Source: Phytophthora hibernalis (Eukaryota; Oomycota; Peronosporomycetes; Peronosporales; Peronosporaceae). Taken from it: a stretch of DNA of 64,000 nucleotides. The stretch is taken from the NCBI GenBank assembly GCA_012656075.1, contig JAAKBF010000151.1, positions 1,178,001 to 1,242,000 on the forward strand, in the 5' to 3' direction. A program made the position numbers and the translations under genes. Shown one piece after another: positions 44,772 through 56,124 of the stretch; the first letter of the stretch is position 1, and each line of letters begins with the position of its first letter. Under the pieces are notes generated by a model. That model was not told the DNA's origin. It searched no databases and worked only from the letters and a program-made list of their open reading frames with translations.

Positions 44772-45642
44772 CTAGCGGATAGTACGGAAGGAGTGGGTAC
44801 TGTGCAGCACTTTCGGTCCAAGCATCTCCGTGTCTCCTGTGAGACTTACCCCACGCCGCTTCTTGTGGATTTCACCGCGGACAAGCGGAACAAAACACGC
44901 TGGCATGAGTTTGCGGTGGGTGAAGCTGGAGCTGCGGCGAGTGACTTCCACAAGTGCTTGGCCACCACGTGGGTCGTCCACAGGTATCACAAGCTGCCCC
45001 CATCTGTAAGCTGGTCCAACAACACCTGAGGTGGAGAGGAGACGGCTGCTCCAACGAAGATGAAGTTGAAAGGAGCCTCCGCTGGCAGTCCGTGCCAGCC
45101 ATTGTAACAGTGCAGCGAGAGCACACCGCTTTTCATCAGATCCGGAGCCGCGTTTAGCACATTTTTCCGAGCAGACTGAGCCAGTGCTGGTAGCAGTTCC
45201 AATCCAAACACGCGACCACCGGCATTTTCAACAAGACGAGCGAGCGCAGCAGTCAAGTACCCAGACCCAGCACCTACGTCTAGCACACGCGGCTTGGTTA
45301 CACCGGCAAAGTTGCATGGGCGAGCTCCAGCACGTGGGCATGCTGCACAGGTCGACAGACAACAAGAAGCGTGTTTGAGATTGGAGTGATACAAGTCTGA
45401 ACGCACGCGGTACGATGACTTACCATGTGTGGAGCCGAGATAGTCTGGTTGAAGCCGATGGGACATGGTGAGTCCTGGTACGCCTCTTCTTGAACACACC
45501 GAGGGACGAATAGCGCGCGATCGGTTCGCTTCATGGCGTCAAACACGGCGGCGGAGCGCACGATTTTAGCTTTCTGCAGGTTCTGCACTAAACCCTCGTT
45601 GCTGGACGAACTGCACGGCCAGAGCGTCAACACTGGCGCCAT
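44772..45642 (-). CDS. PCMT1: Protein-L-isoaspartate O-methyltransferase, copy 1
   Basis: Exons are 45424-45642 and 44772-45342 (intron GTAAGT...TGCAG). The product has about 263 residues with one missing base near 45312 and one near 44990. The enzyme uses S-adenosylmethionine to start repair of isoaspartyl residues in aged proteins. Seen: SSNEGLVQNLQKA, the PIGFNQTISAPHM block, the SAM motif VLDVGAGSGYLTAALARL, and GGRVFGLELLP. The C-terminus has a roughly 40-residue tail after FVPLVRG that the second copy lacks. Copy 1 lies directly downstream of copy 2 on the same strand. Confidence 0.93.
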
Positions 45643-46101
45643 GGCCTCCAACGCTGGTGGCCGAAATTTCGAGGTTGCTCACAGATTTGCTCCGGGTAAC
45701 GGGGTCTTCAAACTAGTTCGCGTGTTCTGGAATGGAGATGTCGGTGTAACAAGCAGACACATGACTGCTTTCATTGCCCGACCTCGACATGCGACGAGCT
45801 TCGAACCTGGCCGGCCCTCACTAAAAATATGCCGGCGATTAAAAAGCGCGTGAAACGCGAGTTGCGTTTCAGTCATAAGACACGCCGCGACGGAAATTAA
45901 TCAGTGAAGGAAGCAAACGTGGTGACGAGATCAACACGAAGAGTGAAATCAAAATGTTGGAGTCTGAGGTTCACATATAGAAAAATCAAAGAGGCGGAAA
46001 GGCACGAAGCCACTGCAACATTCTGACCAGCATTCTCTCAGGAGTGACGGTCCAACTTCAACTTGTCCTCGAGTACTCGCAGCCTTGGCCTTCCGCCATT
46101 C
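45643..46101. other. Intergenic region between the two methyltransferase copies
   Basis: About 460 bp holding the 3' end of copy 2 and the promoter of copy 1. No gene seen. Confidence 0.4.
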
Positions 46102-47007
46102 TCAGCTGAGCTTACGCTCCCGTTCTCGCACGAGTGGCACATAGCAGACGCCAAAGAGGCGGCGTTGCGAGAAAGCTGTGCCTTTCCGAGTGATCTCGAC
46201 GAAGACTTGGCCTCCGCGGGGTTCATCGAGAGGCAGCACGAGACGGCCGCCGTCCGCGAGTTGGTCCAGGAGAGCTTGAGGCGGCGTCTCAGCAGCAGCA
46301 CCCACGTGGATATAATGGAACGGAGCCTCGTTCGCCAATCCGTCCCAGCCGTTATGGCAGCGCACGGACACGATGCCTCGGTCAATCAAGTCGCCATCAG
46401 CCATCTGGATGTTCTTCTTGGCAAACTGCACGAGACCTGGAACAATCTCCAGACCAAATACACGTCCACCTTTGTCTTCCACCATCCGACCGAGGCACGC
46501 TGTCAGGTACCCGGATCCAGCTCCAACATCCAGGACCCGCGGATCGCTCACATCCTTGATCGCCGCGTACCCCAGCTCCATCGCGTGACCATGCATGTGC
46601 GGCGCTGAGATGGTCTGGTGGTAGCCAATGGGATGCGGAACGTCTTGGTAGGCTTCCAGCTCACCCACGTGTCCTCCATCAGGAGTCTCGACCTGCGCCA
46701 CGTACTTGGCTCGGTCTGTTCTCATCATCGCGTTGAACACAGCGTCCGAGCTGACGACGCCTGTGCGTTTCAAGTTCTTGACCAAGCCTTCATTGCTCGA
46801 CGAGGTGCACGGCCAAAACGACATCTTGGGAGAAAGTGTGCGGTACGACAAGCGGCGCACAATCAAAATCTTGCTGAAGCAGTGTCGGCGTGCTTTGGGT
46901 TCCAGGCAAAAGGAGAATGACGAAGCCCCGTATCGGCGCCTCAATCCGCCAGTTAGACTGTAAGTGGTAAATATCTCAGCCATCAATGCCCGTCCCAAGC
47001 GAGACAT
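46102..47007 (-). CDS. PCMT1: Protein-L-isoaspartate O-methyltransferase, copy 2, N-terminally extended
   Basis: The product has 301 residues with no frame break and no intron. Landmarks match copy 1: SSNEGLVKNLKRT, PIGYHQTISAPHMHGHAMEL, VLDVGAGSGYLTACLGRM, FVEITRKG and FGVCYVPLV. Residues 1-61 form an Arg-rich, nearly acid-free leader (RRRYGASS, RRLSYRT) that looks like a mitochondrial presequence. An internal ATG at 46824 (MSFWPCTSSSNEG) aligns with the copy 1 start, so two products are possible. The start lies only about 100 bp from the 3' end of the LRR kinase gene. Confidence 0.94.
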   Translation of the reverse strand: MSRLGRALMAEIFTTYSLTGGLRRRYGASSFSFCLEPKARRHCFSKILIVRRLSYRTLSPKMSFWPCTSSSNEGLVKNLKRTGVVSSDAVFNAMMRTDRAKYVAQVETPDGGHVGELEAYQDVPHPIGYHQTISAPHMHGHAMELGYAAIKDVSDPRVLDVGAGSGYLTACLGRMVEDKGGRVFGLEIVPGLVQFAKKNIQMADGDLIDRGIVSVRCHNGWDGLANEAPFHYIHVGAAAETPPQALLDQLADGGRLVLPLDEPRGGQVFVEITRKGTAFSQRRLFGVCYVPLVRERERKLS

Positions 47008-47107
47008 GGCTTGAGCTCAGCTGCCGAAACATAGTTGTCGAGAAGTACATGTAGAGCGGCGCTCCTTTGAAGCTGGCAGTGTTTGTGTCGTTCAGTCCCA
47101 ACTGTAT

Positions 47108-50100
47108 TCATAAATACGGAGACGCTGCTTCCTCTTGATCTCTCGCTAACCGTGCAGCGCTGATTTCATCCAGGAAAAACTGGAAGAGATCGATCAGCTT
47201 TTGGCTGTAGGCCGCTTCTTCGGATCACTTTGCAGGCAGTCTTCAATAGTTTTAGACAATTTGTCAACGATTGCGCTCGATGATGTGAGCGATATAGTCA
47301 GAGAGGCCGCGGAGGATGTTGGAGTGGTGCCAAAACTACTCTCGTCTGTTTCCCGTCGGTGCCGCCAACGTTCGCCAACATACGCAGCTTACTCATGAAG
47401 TGATGCATCGCAGCATTGTGTTCCTTGCCTTTCTGGACCGCACTAGCTGTACGGGGAGAGCTGGCGGTGTTTCTTTGCTGGGAAGTCCGCTTGTTGCTTC
47501 TTCATCGATCGTGAGCCTCAATTTCTTTGTTCGACACCGTGCCTCATACTCGTCGTTTGATCTGTCGTTCTGGAAAAAGATGTACGAGTGGAACCAAAGT
47601 TCCAGCAGAAGGATTCCAAAGCTATAGATGTCGGCGCCAAGATGCCGCGAGTTATGGTTCAATACCTCGGGCGCCACAAGCGGAATAGTTGGTCCTTGTT
47701 GATTTTGAGAATCCCTTCTCTCTGGCTGAAGGAATCGAACAGCTTCCATCTCTACGCCATCCTCTTCTTCAGAGTCAGAGTGTGTCGTTTTCCCTTCCAC
47801 AAGAAGCACGTGTGTGGCATGGTGCGTGTCATCACGACTGTGATGCCGAAAGTCCCCAATCTTGCACCGAAACATCTCGGTCACCATCACATTTCGACTT
47901 CGCAAGTCGCTATGGGAAACTCCATGTTGTGAACGTACGCAAGCGCTTTACATAAATCCAGAGCCATTAGGAAGCGCGTCAGCAACGAGCTCTTCGACAT
48001 TCCGTAGGATGTAGTCTGTGACGAGGAGCGAGAGGCTGACGGTGTAGACGAATTCGACATTCTGGACAATGACGAATTGATACTGTTGGGGCGGTCCAAC
48101 GCGTCGACTTCGAGTATAGCTGCCAAATCACCACCTTTCACGTACTCCGAGATGACACACAAATGCTCAGGATCCGACCACATCGTACCTAGGCATGTAA
48201 CGATGTTAGGGTGATGCAGCGATCCCACCAGTTCCACATCTTTGATCGTGTCAGCGAGTTCTTTGACCTCGAATCGCAGGGTCATCATACGCTTCACAAC
48301 TACCTGCGTGCCACAGTAATCCCCAGGAAAATTTCACCATGATAACTGCGACTCAGGATGCGATGCATGTGGAAGGTTTCCCACTCGACATCATTCCACT
48401 CACGTGTCTCCTCCTGCTCGTTGGGAGGTAGCGAACGCCAGCGCTTTTCCTTTCGAATCTGAAAGTAATCCCGCAGGGTACTGAGCACGAGATCTTTCGT
48501 TTCTTCTGGGAGATCATATATGCGGAATGGCATTTCGCCGAGTTCGGAGGCTTCTTCATCAATCTCATCATTAAGGAGAGAGTCGCTTGGGCTCATAGGT
48601 TCTGCCAGTTGATGCATCATTAGCCCCATGCGCCAGTCGTTCATCGCCTCTTGCTCCTTGATGTCCATTTTGCGCGTGCGTTTTGAGCTTTTCATTATGA
48701 GGTACAGCAAAAATTTGCTGCTGAAGATAATCCCTGGAATCGCGATTCCCATCGACAGTGTAAGCCAGCACAGAATATTGCATTTGAAATCGTTGCAAAC
48801 GCTGCGGTCAGGTTCCAGATTTGACGAGTACGGGCAGTACAGGCACACCGTGGCACCGTCTTCCTCTGAATATGCACGGTCAGAAACTTGACTGCATGCA
48901 ACACAACTTCCCGTCGAGTTGTCGTGGTAAGTACCGGCAACACACTGAATACAGCCGTAGAGACTAACAGCCGTTGTTGATCCTGATCCAGACGATGACA
49001 GATCGAGCTCCTCAAAGACGCTGCCGTTTGGACAATCATTGCGCATGACCACATCTGACGACCAGCCGATACCAGGGTTGTCCGATAACGTGCTGTTAAC
49101 ACACAGAATAAAAATAGGGAGAATGGTAGGTGAGTTTCGCGCCAATATTCAATACCTCACTGTAGGATATAATGGTACTTACACATTCGTGAGCAATTTC
49201 TTCACCAGGTGTACGAAGTTCGTACTGGGAATTGACGTGATAAGATTGAGTCGAAATTCCTGACAGTCATAAACGTTAGGTTTGACTGCAACGCTAGCAA
49301 TTCAGCGCAGCTACGCACATTGATTCGATCGTCGACATGATTGGGTCGAACACAGCGGAGCTGAAGTTGACGATACGATTGTTACTCAGGTCTCTGTACA
49401 CAATGGAATCGCATGGAAAGGTTAGAGAACAGGAATTCACAAACGATGAGAGAGCAATGTTCACTGGAATGAAAGCATACAATATCTCGAGCCCGGTATA
49501 TGGCGTGAGTGCGTCATTCGTTGCGATAGACCACAAGTAGTTACGGCTCAGATTCCTACAACAATTCGTCGTTAGCGAAACGAAAAATCAAATCAAATAA
49601 GGAACCATCGAACTTAGCCTTCACGTACAAGTATACCAAACGCGACGCCACAAAGTCATCCGGAAAGTCAGGCATAAGGTCCAACAGGTTGTACTGGAGA
49701 TCTAGCCGTTCCATGTTGGCAGGAACAGAGGACAGCGTCAACCGGTGGATATTATTGAAGTCTAGTCTGAGGTCCTCAAGCCCCTCCACGTCTTCGAATG
49801 CGTCTTCGTCAATGACAGAGATGACATTGTCGCTCAGATTCCTAATCAAGCATTGCATCAGTTCGTTAGATACACACTAAACAAAAAGCAAGACCCAAGG
49901 CGTGAAACGCACAGTTTTGTAAGCGCTGACATCCCTGAAAATGCTTTGGAGTTGAGAGTAAAAATCGCGTTGGAGGCTAACCGAAGTTCATGGATTTCAG
50001 AGGCGTCAGCGAAGGCACCTTCATCAATCCCCACTAAAGAGTTGTAGTCGAAGGAGCTGTATTCATGCACCACAGTCGAGTCAGTTGAATACACATTCAA

Positions 50101-51168
50101 ATTGACAGGCACCACATAGATGAATGCGCTCGTACATGTAGCCTTCAACAACAGCTTTCTGTATACCAGATGGCACGCTTAGAATGCTGTTATGTGAGAA
50201 ATCCAGCGCCTTCCACGAAGAAGACGCCATCAGCAGCCCCTTTGGCACGACCTCCAGCTCATTGTAACTCAGGTCCAACGTATGCAGCGCCGTCAAGTTC
50301 GCAAACGAATCTTCGTAAATCAGTGATACGTTGTTCTGTGCCACATTGCTAAGAAACAAAAGTAAGTCTCACACGCTATACCCAACGAAGAAAACCACGT
50401 ACATAGACTCAAGTTTCGGCAAGTTTGCCAATGCCTGTGACTGAACCCTCCGGATCGTGCTCTGATTGAACACCATCGTAGTCAACAATGGACAATTGCT
50501 GGCAAGCCCCGTCGGCAGCTCTTGAATCTGCGTGTTCGTGCAGCTACACACAACCAACACGTCAGAAACACTACAACGAACTTAAAACACACCAAGTCAA
50601 CACATACATGATTCTTGTGAGGTACGGCATGTTGACGAATGACTCGGCCTCCAGCTGCGTCAAAGGGTTGTTCGAGATATCTCTACACCAGCAAAACATC
50701 AGCTCTTTCATCTCTCCAACGACGAAATTCACAGTAGTTTTACTGACATGAATGTGGCATTGTTGGCCGCCTGGAACAGCGCGGCTGGGATGCTGGTCAG
50801 TGAGTTGTTCTGCAGCAGTAGAGTCGCTTCCCTCGCCAAGTCCGAGGCCGTCAGCTCCGCCACGACGCCCCGTCACTGTAGAACGTGAACGAGGCACTTG
50901 GTCCGCTCCCAGTCGTCGTGATGTTGCTCAATTGCCGCCCCGAGAGCTCCAAACTGCAGCGACAGACAATAAAACGTCAATAGTTGTCGATGATAAAGTT
51001 AAAATTCGTGTTGACGCTGTAATACGCAGCTATTCGAGACGAAAGAGACTGAAATGGATAGCCAAGACGACGCTGAACAAGATGCAACTTTACTACGTAC
51101 CATGCGACGCGTTGCACCGCCAGCACCGCCACCGCAAGTTGGAGAGCACGACTCCAGAGACGCCTCAT
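47108..51168 (-). CDS. LRR receptor-like TKL kinase, intron-rich
   Basis: Roughly 1,000-1,100 residues in about a dozen exons. Exon 1 (51101-51168) codes a signal peptide. Six to eight leucine-rich repeat segments follow (e.g. LHTLDLSYNELEVVPKGLL). A Cys-rich segment (about 48790-49100) and one membrane span (MGIAIPGIIFSSKFLLYLIM) come next. The kinase domain has VVVKRMM, HHPNIVTCLG, HSDLRSRN, IGDFR, VAPEVL and DIYSFGILLLELW. HRD has become HSD and DFG has become DFR, so activity may be weak or lost. Short breaks near 50868, 48321, 47914 and 47199 fit single missing bases. The exon near 49190-49270 is uncertain. Confidence 0.8.
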
Positions 51169-51382
51169 GGTGGCACTTTTTTCGAACTGAGCATCAAGAG
51201 CAGAATTGTAATTTATTTTCTCGATTTTTTGATTATTTTGCAATATTGGAAATTGGGGACTTGAAACATGTTCCTGTATTTACAAATGTAGACTTGAAGT
51301 TTAAATTGGTACACTGTACCATGTTATAATGATAAGCTCGCGCTCGCCAAACGCCATTTGAGCCTCTGAGACCAACGGCGCC

Positions 51383-52571
51383 ATGTTCCTCCAGCCACGA
51401 CAAACGCAGACCGATCTCCACGGGTACTCGGTACGCAATCTGCAGTGAATTAGCTACCAGCTCATGTAATTTTCATGCTCTAAGTCGCTGCAATTCTCAC
51501 GGAAATCGCTGTCGAATCAGGTGGAGTTCAGTCCGTTCGTGGACAATTTGGTGGCAGTCGGCACGGCGCAATACTTCGGGATTGTAGGCAACGGACGGCA
51601 GCATGTGTACGAGATTCTTCCGGCTGGAGGTTTGGCGCCGGTGAGACGCGATTATTGCGGGTTTTGCGGCTGAAAAAGAGCAAGAATTGCTCATTTTGTG
51701 TCGTGGAACCAGGTTCGAGCGTTCGATACACCACAGGGCGTCTACGACTGCGCGTGGAGCGAGAATCACGGCCAACAGCTGGTGAGCTCCTGTGCTGATG
51801 GATCCGTGAAGCTGTGGCACCTGCAGACGCGCGACCAGTTCCCGATCCAGAGCTACCACGAACACAAACAGGAGGTGTCCGGGGTGAACTGGAACCTCGT
51901 GTCAAAGGACTCGTTCGCGTCCGCGTCGTGGGATGGTAGTGTCAAGATCTGGAAACCTGACGTGCCGCACTCCATCTTGACCCTTGCAGAGCACTCGAGC
52001 GCCGTGTACAATGCAGTGTGGAACACGCAGAACAACTCGCTGGTCGCATCCTGCTCGGGTGATGGCAGTGTAAAGATTTGGGACCTTAATAGTGCACGCT
52101 CCGTCACGACAATTGCTGCACACGGCAACGAGGTGTTGAGTCTAGACTGGAACAAGTACAACCAGTTCGAAGTCGTGTCTGGCTCGGCGGACTGCATGAT
52201 CAAAGTTTGGGTGCGTAGTGCTCTTCGATGCGAACCTACGCCGACTAACGTTTATTTTATCATTGCAGGACATTCGGAACCCGGGACGTGAGGTGCGGAT
52301 GCTTCCGGGTCATAGCTATGCGGTGAAGAAGATCAAGTGCTCGCCCCACGACCCAGACGTGATCGCGTCGGCGTCCTACGACATGTCGGTGGGGATCTGG
52401 AACACCAAATCGCCGTATCCGCGACTTCAGAATGCGCAGCACCACAGCGAATTCGTGTTCGGCTTTGACTTTAGTCTCTTTGTGGATGGTCTGGTGGCTT
52501 CGTGCTCCTGGGACCGGCAGGTGGCTGTCTGGATCTACTTCGGTGGGCCACCGCCATCGCCGCCGCGCTAA
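51383..52571 (+). CDS. PEX7: Peroxin-7, PTS2 import receptor
   Basis: Exons are 51383-51430, 51521-51640, 51713-52210 and 52269-52571, all with GT-AG borders and no frame break. The product has 322 residues, the usual length for PEX7. It is a single WD40 propeller, with blades SVKLWHLQT, SVKIWKPDV, SVKIWDLNS, MIKVW and VGIWNTKS. DIRNPGREVRMLPGHSYAVK and FVFGFDFSLF match PEX7 landmarks. The protein carries PTS2-bearing enzymes from cytosol to the peroxisome. Confidence 0.92.
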
Positions 52572-52635
52572 GTTCGCACTAGCGCAACCCCTCATAATCG
52601 ATTCCTTACCATTACTATCCGAACTCAACATCAGC

Positions 52636-53228
52636 ATGGAGACGTCCAAGAAGACGGGCTTCTGGACGCAGCACGTGGACCCGAGCAGCGGGGTAAGTGT
52701 CTGTACTAATACTTTAGATCCCGATGCTGTTGTATGTCGCTTGGTTCCGCTGTAGCGTGCTAATTCATTGCGTTATTCGCTGTCAAACTATGATAGCGGA
52801 CGTATTATTTCAACATGACATTGGGACAGAGCTACTGGGAGCTGCCAGCCGAGTTACAGGCCCAAGTGAAGAAACCAACGCTCGATGCACTGCGTGAATG
52901 GGACCCAGAGGCTGCTGAACGCAAATACGGAGCTGCTACTCAATCAGGCGGGGACGAGGAGGAGATCCGTCGGAAGCGGGAGGAGGCAGTAGCCAAGTCC
53001 CGGACGAAGGCTGAAGGTCAAGCTGCGTCTACGAAGTTGTCTCTGGACGATAGAATGGCCTTGGCAGCTCAGAAGAGGAAGGCAGCCGAGGTGCAGAGCG
53101 GTAATGGAGGCAATCGACTGCCTTCCAGCAACGTCGAGAGCTCCAACGAGTACCTGGAACTCGTGCGTCAACTGCAGCAGCACGACGACGGAGAGCAAGG
53201 AACAGGAGGCAAGTGGCTTGTGAGGTAG
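52636..53228 (+). CDS. WW-domain protein
   Basis: Exons are 52636-52692 and 52797-53228 (intron GTAAGT...GATAG, splitting the WW domain). The product has 162 residues. The WW domain runs from FWTQHVDPSSG through RTYYFNMTLGQSYWELP, with both Trp residues and the central YYFN. The rest is charged and helical (EEIRRKREEAVAKSRTKAE). WW domains bind proline-rich peptides; the partner is unknown. It lies 65 bp after the PEX7 stop codon on the same strand. Confidence 0.8.
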
Positions 53229-53305
53229 AAGAGCAGTAAAGGACGCAATAGTTTATTCGTGAGCGTTCGCTGCGATGCTTAGCCGCTCGTCTCCTCTCTA
53301 CCGAG

Positions 53306-53635
53306 TCAAGAAATCCTCGTCGCGTGCCGCTTCTGCAATGCAAACAAGCACATAAAGCACCAGAACCAATTGGTATAACACATAGGCTTGAAGTATTGAT
53401 AAATGAAGGGATAGCGTACCCGCTTATAGGCCTGGTACCGGTCCTGGAAGGAAATGGACTTTTCGTCGTGCTCCGACGGCTTCTTGGGCTTCAAGTCGAA
53501 AAGCTCCTGTACGAACGGCATCTTGGCCAGCACACACTTCCACACCACGAGCCAGCTGACGGTCAGCGTGAAGAGGACGATGCACACGGCACCGGACACG
53601 TACGCGCCCGTCACTACCAGCTCCTCCAGCTCCAT
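53306..53635 (-). CDS. Small single-pass membrane protein
   Basis: The N-terminus is acidic (MELEELVVTGAYVSG), followed by one membrane span (AVCIVLFTLTVSWLVVW, about residues 15-32) and a basic, polar tail with RYQAYKR. The frame is open to 53306 (109 residues), but GTACGC...CATTGCAG inside it is a good intron whose removal also keeps the frame. The mature protein may then end YKR-KRHATRIS, at about 77 residues. The family is not recognised. It is similar in layout to the 46-residue protein at 39862. Confidence 0.65.
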   Translation of the reverse strand: MELEELVVTGAYVSGAVCIVLFTLTVSWLVVWKCVLAKMPFVQELFDLKPKKPSEHDEKSISFQDRYQAYKRVRYPFIYQYFKPMCYTNWFWCFMCLFALQKRHATRIS

Positions 53636-53879
53636 GGCAACCCAAGTCGACTTCTTCTGAAATACGAACTTAATGGAATTAGTTAAGTACGCACGAAAGT
53701 CGAGTTGAATCGTTGATCGTTTTTCGAGTCACAAGGTGATGCAAGACAAGTGAATTGGTACGATGTTTCTCTATTTATTGTATTGAAGGCTACTTGGGTC
53801 ATTCATTGCTCTCCCGAACAAAAAGCCAAAAAGTGACGACGAGTCTGCTACTTGGTGTTTGATCCCAGCAGCTCATCGT

Positions 53880-54472
53880 TCATAGTGTACGAGCGGCAGT
53901 TGCAGCTCTGCAACTTACTCGTCCCCTGAGCTGAAGCCCTTCAAGGAAATGCACTTGTATCGCCTTGATTGCTTGAACTTGTTGATTGTGAATCGAGCAG
54001 AGCGACCTCAAAACAGTAGGCGACGTCGCGGTTGAGAGCGCAATCCTCCGGGCCTCGAACGGAAGTTTAGCGACGTCCTCCGGTAGTTCCGCTGCGGCAA
54101 ACGAGCACACCTGGGGCGTGCACGTCCCACCTGAATACCCTCTTGGGTCAGCTCCTCCTCCCGTCGTTTCTTGCTCTGCATTTTCTGTTCGCACACTCTC
54201 TGCTCTCGCTCCAGCTCCCGCTTGGTCTTCCGAAACACCAGCGGCTTGGCAAGTGGCTTGGCCACAGGAGCAGCACGAGGAGCTTGCTGCACTGCAATTA
54301 GTCGCCGCATCGGGCTGCGCACTCGGGGCATCTCGCTGATCAACCGCGCGCAGGTTTCCTGGTGCTCCATCGTCACCAACGTGCTGTGCAGCACCCGACT
54401 GTGGAGCAGCAACCCCGTCATCGAGTTCCACGGCCTCCGTGGCGCCACCTTCGAGATCCTCTGGCCTGTCAT
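53880..54472 (-). CDS. Possible basic helical protein, structure uncertain
   Basis: The frame from 54472 codes a basic helical stretch (FRKTKRELEREQRVCEQKMQ). A second frame ending at 53880 codes ELPEDVAKLPFEARRIALST and a helical tail. Bridging them needs either an intron or a missing base near 54110-54140. The amphipathic, charged character favours coding, but I recognise no domain and cannot fix the start. Confidence 0.35.
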
Positions 54473-54881
54473 AACTTCACTGATCTATTGTCGTAACTGT
54501 AGCAATTGAGCCAGTACGGGTATCGTAGCTGTAGCAATTGAGCAAATGTCGTTAGTTAAAGTAAGACCAAAGTGAAATTGCAACAGCAATGCAGCAATTG
54601 TGTTACCTGTTTGACTTGCTGGTTACAATGCAATGCAGTGTCTGTCGCAGCGACAGGATCGGAAGCTGCAGCAACCTGGTAACCTCGAGATGGAAGTTTG
54701 CAAACTGGTTGCCGCTTGATCAGGTTCGGATGTTTGAATTCAAAATCAATAAACTTCATCCATGGTGTGTCCCACATAACACACTGTACGAAACACTACA
54801 CTATGTGAAACACACCAGGTCGAACTTAACCCGTACTTAGCATCTAACCCCTTTGACGTCACTTGCCAGATCGAAGCCAAG

Positions 54882-55214
54882 ATGGAGGCGCTGCAGGACA
54901 AGAAGGTGGAGTTCTTCTCCATGGAGAACATGCGGAGCAACGAGAAGGCGGTCGAGTACGTGCACACATCCATGTGCGTCATCGCCGGCTGCATCGCGGG
55001 CATCACAGGCATGACGGGACTGCAGGGCTTCGCGTTCTTGGCCGCCGCTTACGTGCTGACGGCACTGGCGCTCTGGGTCTTCAAGCTCGGCATGGACGTC
55101 AAGGTCTACTTCAATACAAGTGCGCTGTCCTTCATCTTCGGTGGCGTCATGTCGCAGGCGCTGTCCTTCATCCTCTTCTGGACGCTCTCCTACGGACTCG
55201 TGCATATTTATTGA
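54882..55214 (+). CDS. EMC6: ER membrane protein complex subunit 6
   Basis: The product has 110 residues in one exon. EMC inserts tail-anchored and multi-pass proteins into the ER membrane. A cytosolic N-terminus with MRSNEKAVEYVHTSM is followed by hydrophobic segments (CVIAGCIAGITGMTGLQGFA, AYVLTALALWVFKLG, and a third ending FILFWTLSYGLVHIY). The VHIY end and the total length match the family. No frame break. Confidence 0.95.
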   Translation: MEALQDKKVEFFSMENMRSNEKAVEYVHTSMCVIAGCIAGITGMTGLQGFAFLAAAYVLTALALWVFKLGMDVKVYFNTSALSFIFGGVMSQALSFILFWTLSYGLVHIY

Positions 55215-55502
55215 CCGACCCAAGAAAGGCCCAAGCTGCACTACATGTACCAACCAGTACACTCAAGGATACAGATCACTGCGGACTGGAGATACTTTAG
55301 TAGTTGAAGTGCAGGTTGCTGCTGCTAGCTAGAGACCAAGTTGATACATTCCTACACGTCCTGCTCTGAGTCGTTTTGATACATTCCTACAGCTTTGAGT
55401 CCTTCTTTTTAAGTTGCAGTGGCTTGGTCACAAGAGGTGAGCGTATCGACAGACAACCTTGACTTTCCGTGTTTTTCTGGGCTATAGAAGGTGGTCTCCA
55501 CT

Positions 55503-55957
55503 CTATTTGCGCTGTCCCTGCTGGGCTTCCTGCATCTTCTGCTGCATGATCATGAGCACAGCCTCGAGCATGTTGCGCTTGCCGTCGATCACCGTCTTGA
55601 GCTGGTCCGTGTTGCTCTGCAGGAAGTCGACTTTCCGGTCCATGAACTGCTCGGCCTTTTCCACCGACTGCTCCACGAAGTAGCCCGTTCCCACGTCCAC
55701 CAGCACCTCCGTCTTATTGGCCAGCTTGCCCGGTACGAACATGGAGGCTGTGAGGGCACCAGCACCTCCTTGTCCAGGTCAGCAGCCGCCATGCCCTTGA
55801 GCGCCTCCTTGGACTCAGTGAACCGCGACTGGGCCTCACGTAGACCACCGAAGGACGTGGTGAGCTGCTGCAGCTCCTTCTCCAGCTGCCCCTTGAGCGA
55901 GTTGAGCTGCTCCAGCGACAGATCCACCAGGTTCACCTCGTTCTGCTGATCCGCCAT
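55503..55957 (-). CDS. PFDN5: Prefoldin subunit 5 (alpha type)
   Basis: About 151 residues with one missing base in the run at 55754-55756. The hexameric prefoldin chaperone passes nascent actin and tubulin to CCT. An N-terminal coiled coil (LSLEQLNSLKGQLEKELQQL), a beta-hairpin region (KEVLVP...MFVPGKL, then TEVLVDVGTGYFVE) and a C-terminal coiled coil (FMDRKVDFLQSNTDQLKTVI) give the alpha-prefoldin layout. The start is the ATG of MADQQNEV; an upstream in-frame start is ignored. Confidence 0.92.
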
Positions 55958-56124
55958 AGTGACTTCGATGATACGTTTGCGAAATGCATCGCCCACCAAC
56001 GAAAGGCACTCTTGTATCTTGTCATTTCAGCCAATGGCAGGTGTCGAAATACATTTATAGCCTATTACAACACGTCGTTTTGATTTTGGTGTATTGTTTT
56101 ACCCAATCACAGTGCGGAAGAGCT

